DNA of 64,000 nucleotides, taken from positions 62,001 to 126,000 of the forward strand of contig DVDT01000021.1 in the NCBI GenBank assembly GCA_015296085.1, in the 5' to 3' direction. Positions 53,031-63,642 of the stretch are shown piece after piece. Source of the DNA: Trichormus sp. M33_DOE_039. GTDB taxonomy: Bacteria; Cyanobacteriota; Cyanobacteriia; Cyanobacteriales; Nostocaceae. The notes under the pieces were generated by a model, which ran no database searches, was not told the DNA's origin, and worked only from the letters and a program-made list of their open reading frames with translations. Every line of letters starts with the position of its first letter. The stretch's first letter is position 1. The position numbers and the translations under genes are program-made.

Positions 53031-56000
53031 TCAACGATTTCGTAACAGGTTGTTAGCAATCACACTTTGTTCAATGTTACTAATGTTGCCTACTGGCGTG
53101 GTGGAATGATTAGAAGCATTGTTACTAGTAAAAATTAAGGCATTAATGCCAGATATGACAAAAGCAGAAATATTTAATAAACCTTCAGGAACATGTAATT
53201 GATTACCTTGAACATTAGCTTGAGTGTATTGTAATTGAGTTGGAATTGCCTGATTGAATTGAGTTGCCGATAATGCTAAAGCTAGTGTAGGTGCAAAGGT
53301 TTGAGGTTGGTATGTACTTAATGTAGTAAAGTTGCCAAAGTTAGACGAAGGGTTAGCATTACCCCAAGCTAATTCTACGCCGCGATTTTGAGAAATATCA
53401 TTATCAGCGATCGCTACTGTCCCAAACACGTTATTCAGGCGTACACCTCCGACGGGGTTGTATTGAATGCTGTTATCTGTAAATACTAAGTCAAATATAG
53501 TTTCTAAGTTGACCGCAGCAGATATAACTCTCCGCCTAACATCGCTACCGCAATTATTTACCCGATTATTATGCAAACGACAGAAGGCCGCACCTTGAAT
53601 ATCAATACCGCCTCTAGCAAGACTGAAATTAGCCAAATTTGCTGATTGGGCGCAGTCACTAATCCGATTACCTTCAACATCAAGGTTAATTACCAACGCA
53701 TTTTCGTTAATGAAAATACCAGCCCCACCCATGTAGCTGATTTGATTATTACGAAGTTTGAGTTTAGCCAGAACTTCCGGCACATCATTTGCACCTTGAA
53801 TGTCAATTCCATGACCTATCCCACCCAGAATTTCGTTATTGTCAATTAAAGTTTCAGTGATACCGAATAAGGGATTATTAACTGTGAAAGCATTCTGATC
53901 ATTAAATATCTGCCGTTGGATAGCTTGAGCAATCAACGCAAAATTGATCAATAGCTGTAGGTTTAAGGATAGCCGGATGCCACCCCTTGTCCAAGTGTCA
54001 GGATTGATATCCGCAGGGACAAGGATGTGATTACCTACGATTCGGCAACCGGCCCCTTTCGCAAAGATGCCATAACTGTTGATGTAGGGTAATAACGCTT
54101 GGGCAAAAACATTTAAGGCATTCCGCAGCACCGAAGTATTACCAAGATTTTGATTTTGTAAGGCGGTGGAGAGTGTTGAGGCTGCTGTCCGCAGGTTGGT
54201 ATCACTAATCCTACTGCTATTATTAATGTCAGTTAAGGCTGCTGTTGCTTGGCTTCTGGCGGTGTTATTTGTGAGTTGAGTGGGAGTATTTTGAAAACTT
54301 TGAATTGTATCCAGTAAATCGCTAGTTGAACCTTCTTGCAGTGCCAACCCCAAAGGTGCAAAAATCTCAACGTTATTGAGAGCAGCAGTCAAGTTATTAG
54401 CATCAGAAATAGAAGTTTGCCGCTCTTGCATCGTGATATGGTTATCGAGGATGACCAATTCAAAAATGTTGCTAGTGATCGCAGTATCCAAGCTGCGAAT
54501 TTGATTAGCGGCAATGTGATAATCTGCTTCTAAAAAGCCCTCAGATTCCTGTTGCCATGTGATTAAACGTTGCTGGATTGATTGCAGTAAGTTGCCTACC
54601 ACTACTACAACAGGTTGCAAGTCCGGATTATTGGTTGCTGTTTGCTGCCATTGACCAATTAGCTGCACTACAACACGAATTATTCCCGCCATAAAGTAAC
54701 GCCACAATAGCACCAACAAATCCACATTGGCGGCAGCAAAATCAGTTTCTATCAGTACGGCTTGACCAGTAATAGTATGCAGGCGATTGTTCGTTATCCC
54801 CAATCCGCCTAATGTCCAAAATTCCGTCAGACGAATGCAGAAATCCCTAGCTTCAATGTCATTTTCTCTGACTTGCAAAGCGATCATCGGTAAAGGCCAA
54901 TTACGGCGGTTTTGGGAATTGCTGAGGTAAGAGTAAAGGTAATTAGCCAAGAGATACAAGGCGGGAAAGTTCAGGTTAGCCCGATAGAGTACAGATTGCA
55001 CTCGATTCACAATTGTTTGTAAATCCCACAGGGGAATCAGTCGCGTCAACAGCAACCAAACTGCTAAAGATTCGTCATCCTCGTTGCTGCTATAGAAAAA
55101 AGTAATTTCCCGCACAGTAGATACCATCTCTTCTATAGCTTGTGGTAGCAGGAAATTAGTTATCCCGATGCGGCTATCAGTGATTTGATTACCTGCAATC
55201 AAGGTGCGGTAACTACCTGCAAAACTCAAAGCCGAACCTCCAGAACAAGTCACCCGATTAGCTTCCCAACGCCCTTGGTGAACCCAAAAGACTTGTAAGC
55301 CTTGACTTTGTGCTTGAATATGGTTAGCGATCGCATCACTGTCAAACCACCAGATAATATCTACAGCTATATCTCCTTGCAGATAACTATCGCGCAGTTG
55401 ACAGTTTTGCCAAATTACAGCTTTGATGGCAGTACCAAAGTTAGTATTGCTGGCAGTTAAAAACAATTCATCCAGTTCTGCTATTAACTGACGGTAAAAG
55501 GACAGTTTGTTGCCATTGCCAGAATCAATTGCCAAGAAGCTATCAAATGTATTAAAACTTGTGCCTGGTCTGGATCTAGGAGAAAATAAAGGACGCAAAT
55601 TACAATCCTCAATTTGCCATTCTAGGGCTTGCGTTGTCCAGATGCCGTAGCTGCGATAGCGAATACCGACATGATTGAGTTGGAGTTGGGTAATACCACC
55701 TGAATAATCTGTGGGTGGTGGTTCTGGTTGTGTAGTCCCAAACTGCACATTGTCAATAAAAAATTCCTGTCCCCCAATTGCAAATGAACTAATAGCACCT
55801 GTCAGGGTCAATATTCCTACTCGGCCAGGGGTGACACTCACTTGCGCGCCACCAATGCTCTGTCCATTCACTTCGCTAAGATTGTCGAGGTTACGAAATA
55901 TACTATTGACTGAGAGATTAACATTGCCTCCCAAATCAGCAAATCTGACTGTGACTTGATTGGGGGGTGAGGCAAAATCGAATTGGAAATTGATATTGTC

Positions 56001-58028
56001 AACTCGCAGTTCTGGACTTGTCCCACCAGCTTGGTTACTGTCACTAATTCGAGCCGAACCATCACTAGCATTTTGACCATTTTGCCATTGAAATTGTCGG
56101 GCTGTCACAGTCACACCAGCTGGTGCAGGGAATGTATCGCCTATACGATACGTAGTGCCAACACCTACACCAGAAAAATCAATGCGGTTGATAGCAGGTG
56201 AATTACCTTTGGTATTGGGTGCTGTCGGCAGGCGATCGCCAATTAATCCTAAAATGCCAATATCTGCAACGATGCGGCAATTTTCTAAAACTACATCTTC
56301 TGCATGAGTCAGCTTCAAAGCGCAGGTAAATGTATCTTCACTCAATGAAGATACATTTACTAAAGTAGCGTGGCGAATTTGCAAAACACGGCTCGGCTGT
56401 CTATCTTCATCCTGACGAGTTTGAATCAGTACGGGGATATTTTCCCCAAAAATCAATAGATGTTCAATTTCGATGTGGGAGGCATTTTGTAACACAATAC
56501 CCCCTAGCCCTGATTCATTCGTACCCACTAATTCCAGTGTGGTGACATCACTTTCCCCCGAAATCTTGATGTGATGGGCATTAGTTAAATTTAGTACCCC
56601 ATTCACACGGTGAACACCATGTCCTAAACAAATGCAGCCACCACCAACAGCGATCGCGCGATTAATGGCTTGCTGCACATTATCCCCTGGTCGCACGCGA
56701 ATACAGCAACCGCGATCGCTCAGGTCAGTCAAGGGAGGAAATTCTGGGCGACAATCTTGCAAAACCTCCCAATTACCCGCATTATCGAGTTCCAGCAGTG
56801 CCAAATGGCAATAATGGTGGATAATTCCGTGAGGCGGTTCTAAAAGAGGATTACCACTGCTATCTCTGTCCCAAAGCACATCTGCGCCGATAGTACGGGC
56901 AGGGATCAGCCAATAGTCACCTGTAAAATAATTACCTCCGGGTTCAAACCAAACTTCCACACCGTCCTCTAGGGGGATCCAAGCCCCTTCTTGGACAGGA
57001 ATTGCCCCATTAATTAAATTTAGTTCGATAGTGCTGCCGTCTGGATTGGTGGCGATCGCTGCTTGATGATCCCAGCGTCGCACCTTGGGCGTGCGGAGAA
57101 AATCACTTCTAGAAGCATTACCACGTAGTTCTAGTTGATCACCTTCAGCCCGTGCCAACTGTACCAAATTTCCAGGCTGTTGGTACAGTTCGCGTGTATC
57201 ATCAAGTAATTCTACCCACTGGTCTGTAGCAAAACGTAGCACTGCATCCCTTCCTATACTTCTGACAATGAGGGTATCGGTGTTGGGTGTATCTGGTGCT
57301 AACCAATCAGTCACAATAGAGCCATTATCCCGTGACCATTTGAATGTTGCCGTTCCTGCTGCTCCACTTTGGTGAATTTCTACACGGTAAAGTTGGTTTT
57401 CCAGACGGCGATAGCCTGCCTGTGCTGATACTAAACAGGGACGATTTTCATCGGGATTGGGTTGAGACCTGGCTCTGAGTTGACTATTACCTTGAGCATC
57501 CCTAGGCGACCAATCATCAAAATCAGCACATTCAGGCGGCAAATCACCGGGATTTAGCACTTGTTCTAGCTTCACTTGCCAGATAGTTTTCAGCCGAGTA
57601 GCTGTATCAGGGCCACCCAGAGCGATTTCTTTAATTTCAGGATCTTCTAAGGCTGTAATCGATCGTTGCCAGACATCAAGATAAGCCAGATAAATCCCTG
57701 GTGTTGTGGGTAGTTCGTAATCAGGTAAGTCTGCTTGCTCAGTCATGTCTACCGGATTCTCAGTCTGATTTTCACAGAGAATACCATCCACATAACAGCG
57801 ACCCGGTGCAATGACGAGATTACCGCTATCCACTTGCAGCGCAAAACCTGGCGCACCTTTTGGGACACCAAATCGCCCAATCACATCAATGCGCGTAGTT
57901 TCATCTAGATAGGTAGCAATATCCTGGGCTTCATTCCAGTCAGCATCCATCTGCACACGACCTTGCTGCATTCGGACACTGCTATAGTGTTTGCGCGGAT
58001 CAAAAGTGGATTTAGTAATATCGCTCAT
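53031..58028 (-). CDS. Very large DUF6519/right-handed beta-helix protein of a contractile injection system
   Basis: The 1665-residue protein starts with a DUF6519-type domain (STFDPRKHYSSVRMQQGRVQMDADWNEAQ), which is found in phage-tail-like injection clusters. Many short beta-helix rungs follow (for example LENCRIVADIGILGL, DNEILGGIGHGIDIQG, LHNNRVNNCG). Two hydrophobic or helical stretches interrupt the helix around residues 985-1060 and 1095-1125 (VDLLVLLWRYFMAGIIRVVVQLI). It is probably a tail-fibre or baseplate-extension component. It starts 71 bases after the tail protein gene. No signal peptide or recognised enzyme motif is present. Confidence 0.83.
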   Translation of the reverse strand: MSDITKSTFDPRKHYSSVRMQQGRVQMDADWNEAQDIATYLDETTRIDVIGRFGVPKGAPGFALQVDSGNLVIAPGRCYVDGILCENQTENPVDMTEQADLPDYELPTTPGIYLAYLDVWQRSITALEDPEIKEIALGGPDTATRLKTIWQVKLEQVLNPGDLPPECADFDDWSPRDAQGNSQLRARSQPNPDENRPCLVSAQAGYRRLENQLYRVEIHQSGAAGTATFKWSRDNGSIVTDWLAPDTPNTDTLIVRSIGRDAVLRFATDQWVELLDDTRELYQQPGNLVQLARAEGDQLELRGNASRSDFLRTPKVRRWDHQAAIATNPDGSTIELNLINGAIPVQEGAWIPLEDGVEVWFEPGGNYFTGDYWLIPARTIGADVLWDRDSSGNPLLEPPHGIIHHYCHLALLELDNAGNWEVLQDCRPEFPPLTDLSDRGCCIRVRPGDNVQQAINRAIAVGGGCICLGHGVHRVNGVLNLTNAHHIKISGESDVTTLELVGTNESGLGGIVLQNASHIEIEHLLIFGENIPVLIQTRQDEDRQPSRVLQIRHATLVNVSSLSEDTFTCALKLTHAEDVVLENCRIVADIGILGLIGDRLPTAPNTKGNSPAINRIDFSGVGVGTTYRIGDTFPAPAGVTVTARQFQWQNGQNASDGSARISDSNQAGGTSPELRVDNINFQFDFASPPNQVTVRFADLGGNVNLSVNSIFRNLDNLSEVNGQSIGGAQVSVTPGRVGILTLTGAISSFAIGGQEFFIDNVQFGTTQPEPPPTDYSGGITQLQLNHVGIRYRSYGIWTTQALEWQIEDCNLRPLFSPRSRPGTSFNTFDSFLAIDSGNGNKLSFYRQLIAELDELFLTASNTNFGTAIKAVIWQNCQLRDSYLQGDIAVDIIWWFDSDAIANHIQAQSQGLQVFWVHQGRWEANRVTCSGGSALSFAGSYRTLIAGNQITDSRIGITNFLLPQAIEEMVSTVREITFFYSSNEDDESLAVWLLLTRLIPLWDLQTIVNRVQSVLYRANLNFPALYLLANYLYSYLSNSQNRRNWPLPMIALQVRENDIEARDFCIRLTEFWTLGGLGITNNRLHTITGQAVLIETDFAAANVDLLVLLWRYFMAGIIRVVVQLIGQWQQTATNNPDLQPVVVVVGNLLQSIQQRLITWQQESEGFLEADYHIAANQIRSLDTAITSNIFELVILDNHITMQERQTSISDANNLTAALNNVEIFAPLGLALQEGSTSDLLDTIQSFQNTPTQLTNNTARSQATAALTDINNSSRISDTNLRTAASTLSTALQNQNLGNTSVLRNALNVFAQALLPYINSYGIFAKGAGCRIVGNHILVPADINPDTWTRGGIRLSLNLQLLINFALIAQAIQRQIFNDQNAFTVNNPLFGITETLIDNNEILGGIGHGIDIQGANDVPEVLAKLKLRNNQISYMGGAGIFINENALVINLDVEGNRISDCAQSANLANFSLARGGIDIQGAAFCRLHNNRVNNCGSDVRRRVISAAVNLETIFDLVFTDNSIQYNPVGGVRLNNVFGTVAIADNDISQNRGVELAWGNANPSSNFGNFTTLSTYQPQTFAPTLALALSATQFNQAIPTQLQYTQANVQGNQLHVPEGLLNISAFVISGINALIFTSNNASNHSTTPVGNISNIEQSVIANNLLRNR

Positions 58029-58099
58029 AAATATCCTGGGAAAATAGGGTAATTAATTCAAAATTCCAAATTAAAGAATTTCTTACTCAGCACTGCCTT

Positions 58100-60697
58100 T
58101 TAAGTCACATAGAAAATTCCGGCGGCTAAACCAAAGCGGAGATACTCATCTAGGGCGATGCGGAGATTAGCTTCCCGCTGGGGTTGCTTGAGGAAACTAA
58201 ATGCACCCATTTCTGAGCCATCTGCTGCTCCGGTACGAATCTGCACAGGACAGGTGAGACTCAATTGACCGTAGGCAGGCTCACCATAACGAGTAGAGGT
58301 AAAGCTGGGGATGAGTTGCTGTTGAATGCGCTGTTGAATGTCGGTTTGTTCGGTAGGGGTGAGCGATCGCCCTAATTTTTTTTCTCTGAGTTCCTGCTGG
58401 ATACTAGTCTCTAACTCTGGCTGACAACGGTAGCGGCGGGGAGTGCGAGACGTGGGAGGAACGTAACTAAAACGCAGACATCCAATTTGACGGCGTTGGG
58501 CGATAGCGGCGGCGGTGAAAATTACCTCTGAACCCAAATCGAAGGCTTGGACATAGCTAGAACCCAAAATAGTGCTGCGTTCGATGCGGGTCGGGGGTGC
58601 AGCTTGATCTGGTGAGGGAGAGGCGATCGCACTGGCGGCTGTATCTAATCCCCAAGTCTTCACAGTCATCGCATCCGTGGCTGTGGCAGCAAAGGATATA
58701 TGTCTAGTCTCTGCTTGTGAAATAATGATCAATCGCTGCTCAAATTTCCCTACTTGAGCGTTAATTGGTGCAATTTGCAAGGCAGTTTCTAGAATGCTAC
58801 GGGCTGCGTCGATATCATTGGCAGCATTCAAAGTCAGGGTAAATGTCTCACCACTACTCAAACTGACTTCTAATTCTCCCGCAGGTAAGGGAAAATCTAC
58901 GGGTTCAGAAATCAGGATATTTCCTGCTTCAGTCGCATCTAAGATGCTGTCAGCAATTTGTAAAGCTGCTACTGTTGGCGGTAGGTAAACCGCCCCCGTG
59001 ATACTGTGGTCTAATTCAACTACTAGACGGTTATTTGTCTTGCCTTCGGCAGTACTGGGTTGCACAGTTAAACCACCGTTTTGGGGTAATAATGTGGCGT
59101 GGGAAACCCGGAGTTTTCCTAAATTTCCTGGTTGGACTGTGACTCGACCTTCTATTAATAAGCCATCTAAAGTTAACTGACCAGGGTTTTCACTGCTAGC
59201 AGTACCCAAAATATACCAATCGCCCTGTAAATGCGATCGCCTCTGATTGGGTGTTAACTGACCAATGCGTCGTTCTCTGACTCCTACTAAATTTGGTACT
59301 TCTACTTCAGCCCAGTTAGCAGCCACAATCATTAAAGCTGCCCCAGATGGGATTCTTATGGGAGTGATGGGGGTTTGATCAGTGGTGTAAGTTTGATTAT
59401 CCATCAGGGCGATCGCCCCAGTGGGGGGAATAAAACTAGCCGGGAGTGTTTCTCCAGGATGGGATATCTGCCAAGCTGTTAAGGTTGCTTCCCAAGCATC
59501 TACCTGACTGTGCCAAGCTGTAATAGCTGCTCCTAGAGTTGTGAAAATCTCCTCATTACCCACCGATGTATACTCACGACTAACTCCCACCTGCCAATTA
59601 ATGGGACGAGGTAAAGCACGATTTATCGCATCCCGCCGATTGTAAGCACCACCCCCTAAATCGCCACTAAAGCCATAGGCATAACTGACTAAAACCTCTG
59701 TTGGTAAATCTGCGCCGTTAGGAATTGCCAACCGACCCAGAACAGGGTCAACAGCAACACTACGAAAGACATTGGGGCGTACCCAATTTGACCCAGGGGC
59801 AACAGGCAAACCACTGAGATTACAAATACTTAGTTGTTCTGGGGGAATTTCCACCCCATCCAAGAACACCCGCAATACAGGGGGGTTGCTGAAGTAGTCT
59901 GTAGCTGAAGGTTGATTACTGGCTAGGGCTTCGACTTCATCAAACAGCGATCGCCTGCGGAGGGATGTAGGTAAGTTAATCTCGGCTGCGAGGCGGCTAA
60001 TCTCCAATTCTGGGCGGGGGCGATTGAATAGTGGGATATCTTGCCCTAGGGGATTCATCCAGTACAAGCCAGTGGAATTATCAATCACGGCTTTGGCTGT
60101 CACTCGTTCGAGGGGATATGCCTGTAATCGCCAGAGAAATATGCCTATGTTGGGGATATTGTAATAACCCCTGCGGCTATTGATGCGGCGGACTTCACCG
60201 CTGTAGTTGGCTGTTTCTAAGGGGGTGGCAATGAGTTCTAAGGCGTTGGTGTCTCGTAAATCGGGGGTGCGGTGGTTTTGCAGTCGGAGATGATTCAAGT
60301 ATTGTGTGGTGGACAATCGCTCAAAAAATTCCACTACTCGCGCTGTCCATTGGGTGACATCCCGCGCTAGTTGTTCTAAAACCGTGGCTGTGCCTTTACG
60401 TTGCCGATAAGCTAAGGTATTGGCGACATATGCCCGTTGGCTGTAGGTGTTGGGGTCAAGGTTTTGCAGGTGACGCACCCCTAATAAATCGCCAATATAC
60501 GGCACTACCCAGTCTTCGCAAGTTTCGATAAATTCGTTGTCGTAAAGTTGATCAATGTCGGCTTCAATATCTAGTAACTGTGCTTCAATTAACGCCATCA
60601 ATGCCCGCAGGGCTTGTCCTTGGCTGGGTTCACTATCCCTAATGCGGTAGATGGCTGGGAGGAGATTGTAAAGGCGATCGCTAACGTTGGGGTTCAT
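58100..60697 (-). CDS. Phage tail protein (gpI-like, TIGR02242 type) of a contractile injection system
   Basis: The first 160 residues match the tail-protein domain of P2 gpI/Afp12-type proteins (RLYNLLPAIYRIRDSEP, ALMALIEAQLLDIEADIDQLYDNEFIETCEDW, VPYIGDLLGV). This domain joins the baseplate wedge to fibres. The remaining 700 residues are a large extension with beta-rich segments, making it far longer than phage gpI. The extension fits the enlarged baseplate parts reported for thylakoid-anchored CIS. The start ATG is preceded by a GGGGACTGGGGATT heptamer tract, and the preceding baseplate gene ends 71 bases upstream. Confidence 0.87.
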   Translation of the reverse strand: MNPNVSDRLYNLLPAIYRIRDSEPSQGQALRALMALIEAQLLDIEADIDQLYDNEFIETCEDWVVPYIGDLLGVRHLQNLDPNTYSQRAYVANTLAYRQRKGTATVLEQLARDVTQWTARVVEFFERLSTTQYLNHLRLQNHRTPDLRDTNALELIATPLETANYSGEVRRINSRRGYYNIPNIGIFLWRLQAYPLERVTAKAVIDNSTGLYWMNPLGQDIPLFNRPRPELEISRLAAEINLPTSLRRRSLFDEVEALASNQPSATDYFSNPPVLRVFLDGVEIPPEQLSICNLSGLPVAPGSNWVRPNVFRSVAVDPVLGRLAIPNGADLPTEVLVSYAYGFSGDLGGGAYNRRDAINRALPRPINWQVGVSREYTSVGNEEIFTTLGAAITAWHSQVDAWEATLTAWQISHPGETLPASFIPPTGAIALMDNQTYTTDQTPITPIRIPSGAALMIVAANWAEVEVPNLVGVRERRIGQLTPNQRRSHLQGDWYILGTASSENPGQLTLDGLLIEGRVTVQPGNLGKLRVSHATLLPQNGGLTVQPSTAEGKTNNRLVVELDHSITGAVYLPPTVAALQIADSILDATEAGNILISEPVDFPLPAGELEVSLSSGETFTLTLNAANDIDAARSILETALQIAPINAQVGKFEQRLIIISQAETRHISFAATATDAMTVKTWGLDTAASAIASPSPDQAAPPTRIERSTILGSSYVQAFDLGSEVIFTAAAIAQRRQIGCLRFSYVPPTSRTPRRYRCQPELETSIQQELREKKLGRSLTPTEQTDIQQRIQQQLIPSFTSTRYGEPAYGQLSLTCPVQIRTGAADGSEMGAFSFLKQPQREANLRIALDEYLRFGLAAGIFYVT

Positions 60698-60722
60698 ACA
60701 GGGGACTGGGGATTGGCGACGG
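60698..60722. repeat. STRR heptamer pair in the CIS operon
   Basis: GGGGACTGGGGATTGG lies directly upstream of the start codon of the tail protein gene, showing that these repeats also enter short intercistronic gaps. Confidence 0.6.
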
Positions 60723-60768
60723 TGTGGGAATGCAAAGCTTGAGTTTGGTAAGTAGTGATGAGAGTTTT

Positions 60769-63642
60769 TTACGAATTAGGAATTATTTCTAAGGAGATGC
60801 CGACTTGATTGATTAATAAAAGTTCTGCGGGTTGGGGTTGGTTTTGTGACTGATTCCAAGTGGCGATCGCCGCATCTAGATAACTGTTGAGTGCAGGCGG
60901 CTGATCTGAGCGGTAAAGTAGGTCTAAATCGGTGTTAATCACCCCTGGGACTGACTGAATGATGGTAATTACCTCTGCTGCACTCACCACCTGCCCAAAG
61001 CTACGATTGGCGAAGGCAAAGGCTGTTTTTAGTGCTGCTTCTACTTGAGTTTGTACGATGGCGGTGATATAGCGGGGTTCAATCCTTAGCTTGGCTTGGA
61101 GATTAAAGAGGCGGAGGTGGTAAGTTTCTATATGCAAGGGTTGGGAAGGATCACGAACAGAGGTGATTGCCGAGAACAGGTTTTGGTAAAGCGTAGAGCT
61201 AGGTTCAATTTGATTACCATTAGCAGCAGCGATAGTGAGATGCACGCGATCGCTAAATCCATCCCAGAGGGCGACGGCTTGGGCTTTGCCAATCCCAGCA
61301 AAAGCACGGGCAAAATCTTCGTAGTCTCTGAGGGAAACAATCCGATCTAGGGTCAAAACTGTCAAAGGTGCGTTGGTACGAGCATTATCCAGATTTTCAG
61401 GAGCTTCAGCACCACTGGCTACTGTCGGATTAGTCACAGCACGAATACCCAAAGGACGGGTTTTGAGGAGTGTCAAACTGTTGGCTGGGACTTCTCCCTC
61501 TAAACCAATACCACTGCGATAGGTAGCCGTAATATTTTCCATCCCCGTAGGCAGGCGCGCCCCTTGTTTGCCGTCTCCGAAAATTACTTGAGTTGTACCA
61601 TCATCTTCAATTCTGACAATGTAACTTTCGGCATTGGCTTTTAAGCCATAGAAAGTGCGGGATTCTTCCCAGAGGATCTGATTGACTCTGACGGCTAAAG
61701 TAGTTTGGTTGCCACTGGGAGTATTCGCAGCCACATAAGTTAGTGGTGGCTTTTTGAGCGTGAAGGTTTGAAAACTTTTCGCCCCATCCCCACTACCCAA
61801 AACCGCCCTTACGGTTTCTCCATGTGTTGCTAAGACAACATTGGCGTTAATGGTGACTGTATCTCTGAGGTAGCGATTTCGCAGGCGATCGCGGAAATAT
61901 ACAGTCGTATGTTTGCCCTCATGTACAATTGCCTGAATAAAAGCAATTTCAGCTACGGTAACATCTGGTGTATCAACTGTTTTTCCTTGAATAGCGACTG
62001 GTTGATCAACTTGCAATCCTGTAACAATCCGGTCTAATTCTATGGACTCGACTCCATCCGTATTACTCGCTTGTAACGGTTCATCGATGGGTAAAGCTGC
62101 TAAGGTTAATCGCGCACTCTGCACATAGGCAACAGTCCGCCGGACTCGGAAGTCATATTGATCTAACGGTGTAGAATTATCGGCATTAGCTAACTCCAGA
62201 CCTGTTGATTTACCACTGAGTGCGTAATCTACCAAGGATGTTTCTGATGTTGCCTCCACCCGATAAACTCGCTGGACGCGGTTACTAGCTTCTACCACCA
62301 GCCAACTGTCACTGACGATTTCAGGAATGCTCCGTTCTAAATATACATCTGCTTCTGTGTAAGCCACCCCTTGGGAATTCTGCCAGATGGTGCGACCCGA
62401 ACCAGTATCCCAAGTATTCAGGTAAGGATCTGGGCCACGAGAGACACTAGCAGCAGGTAAAGTTTCATACCTAGGCGCATTATGTCCAAAGAAACTTACC
62501 TGTTGTCGAAAAGCAAAAATACCTTGATCCGTTGGTGGTAGTGGGGGAGATGTGGGGGTAGAAGCCTGGAAACCAAACAGAAATTCATTCCAACCATTCA
62601 TGACGAAGGTAGCTTGTAAGGCGATTTCGGAAATCGGCTGGCTCAAGACTTGATTAATCTGGGTGATATTGAAAGGAATCGAAGTCCCGACTACTGCAAT
62701 CGCCTCTAAAAGACTCGGTAAACGACGCAAAGGCGGAATAGAGCGAACTTCGCTGGTAAAATCAATTCTGCTCCGGCGGCGTTCTGCTTCGATTTGAATG
62801 TTTTGAATAGAACGCACCAAGGTAGTAATTGTCCCTGCGGTTGATTTACCCACAAACAAAATGCGATCGCCTTTTTTGAAAGTTGTCGTCCCATCTAGAT
62901 AAATTTGCTCAATGGAAATGGCGGTAACAGTGGTCAGGGGTGGATCTGCTAGGGGAATTTCTGCTAAAAAAAATACATTAGCGATGGGTAATAACTCTGC
63001 ACCTGCAATCAGAGGCGCAATATCTGTATCTACAGTCCACAGATAAAGTTGATTGTTGTAAATACACAGGTCTTGGGGTTGAGTCTGTCGCGGTCGCAAT
63101 TCGTTCCAGTCAAGCCTGGCGATGAAGTCGGCTGCTGTCTCGAAGGTCTGGGGTAACTGATTTTGACCAGGAATACTTTGAATTTGCGTTCCCTGCGGCA
63201 CGTGGGAGACTCCCTGAGTTCCCGGTGTAGTTTCCACCGTGAAGGCGAGGTATGTACTAGCAGCTACACCTGGGTTTAATTCATAGCCAATTGCCCGTGC
63301 TAATTCTAATACTGAAAGTCGCTCCGTGGCAGTGCGGAGATAGTTTTCATTGGCAATCTGTTCTTGATAAAAGGTGAGGACATCTGCTACCACTGCCCAA
63401 GCATCCAAAAGTGCGATCGCCGCATCATCTTGACGACGGGTTTTTAATGCCTCCAAACTGACACTATCTGCAAGCACAGGCTTGGCAATGTTGGCTAACA
63501 GTTCAGCCAAAAAGCTGCCATAAGTACCAATGCGGTAGTTTAATTCTGGCAATCCCGGCCGGTTCACCCGGTTGGGTGGCGACGGATCACCTGCACAACA
63601 ACCGCAGGGGTCAAGATTGGGGTCTTGGTTGAAATCACTCAT
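60769..63642 (-). CDS. Baseplate assembly protein (TIGR02243/gp6-like) of a contractile injection system
   Basis: The 957-residue protein has the typical opening of CIS baseplate wedge proteins (ELNYRIGTYGSFLAELLANI, AIALLDAWAVVADVLTFYQEQIANENYLRTATE). The baseplate-J-like C-terminal part contains IVSLRDYEDFARAFAGIGKAQA. These proteins form the baseplate ring that triggers sheath contraction. A CGCC cysteine cluster at residues 13-16 is unusual. The gene starts inside the stop codon of the previous gene (ATGA overlap), which implies translational coupling and equal production. Confidence 0.9.
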   Translation of the reverse strand: MSDFNQDPNLDPCGCCAGDPSPPNRVNRPGLPELNYRIGTYGSFLAELLANIAKPVLADSVSLEALKTRRQDDAAIALLDAWAVVADVLTFYQEQIANENYLRTATERLSVLELARAIGYELNPGVAASTYLAFTVETTPGTQGVSHVPQGTQIQSIPGQNQLPQTFETAADFIARLDWNELRPRQTQPQDLCIYNNQLYLWTVDTDIAPLIAGAELLPIANVFFLAEIPLADPPLTTVTAISIEQIYLDGTTTFKKGDRILFVGKSTAGTITTLVRSIQNIQIEAERRRSRIDFTSEVRSIPPLRRLPSLLEAIAVVGTSIPFNITQINQVLSQPISEIALQATFVMNGWNEFLFGFQASTPTSPPLPPTDQGIFAFRQQVSFFGHNAPRYETLPAASVSRGPDPYLNTWDTGSGRTIWQNSQGVAYTEADVYLERSIPEIVSDSWLVVEASNRVQRVYRVEATSETSLVDYALSGKSTGLELANADNSTPLDQYDFRVRRTVAYVQSARLTLAALPIDEPLQASNTDGVESIELDRIVTGLQVDQPVAIQGKTVDTPDVTVAEIAFIQAIVHEGKHTTVYFRDRLRNRYLRDTVTINANVVLATHGETVRAVLGSGDGAKSFQTFTLKKPPLTYVAANTPSGNQTTLAVRVNQILWEESRTFYGLKANAESYIVRIEDDGTTQVIFGDGKQGARLPTGMENITATYRSGIGLEGEVPANSLTLLKTRPLGIRAVTNPTVASGAEAPENLDNARTNAPLTVLTLDRIVSLRDYEDFARAFAGIGKAQAVALWDGFSDRVHLTIAAANGNQIEPSSTLYQNLFSAITSVRDPSQPLHIETYHLRLFNLQAKLRIEPRYITAIVQTQVEAALKTAFAFANRSFGQVVSAAEVITIIQSVPGVINTDLDLLYRSDQPPALNSYLDAAIATWNQSQNQPQPAELLLINQVGISLEIIPNS

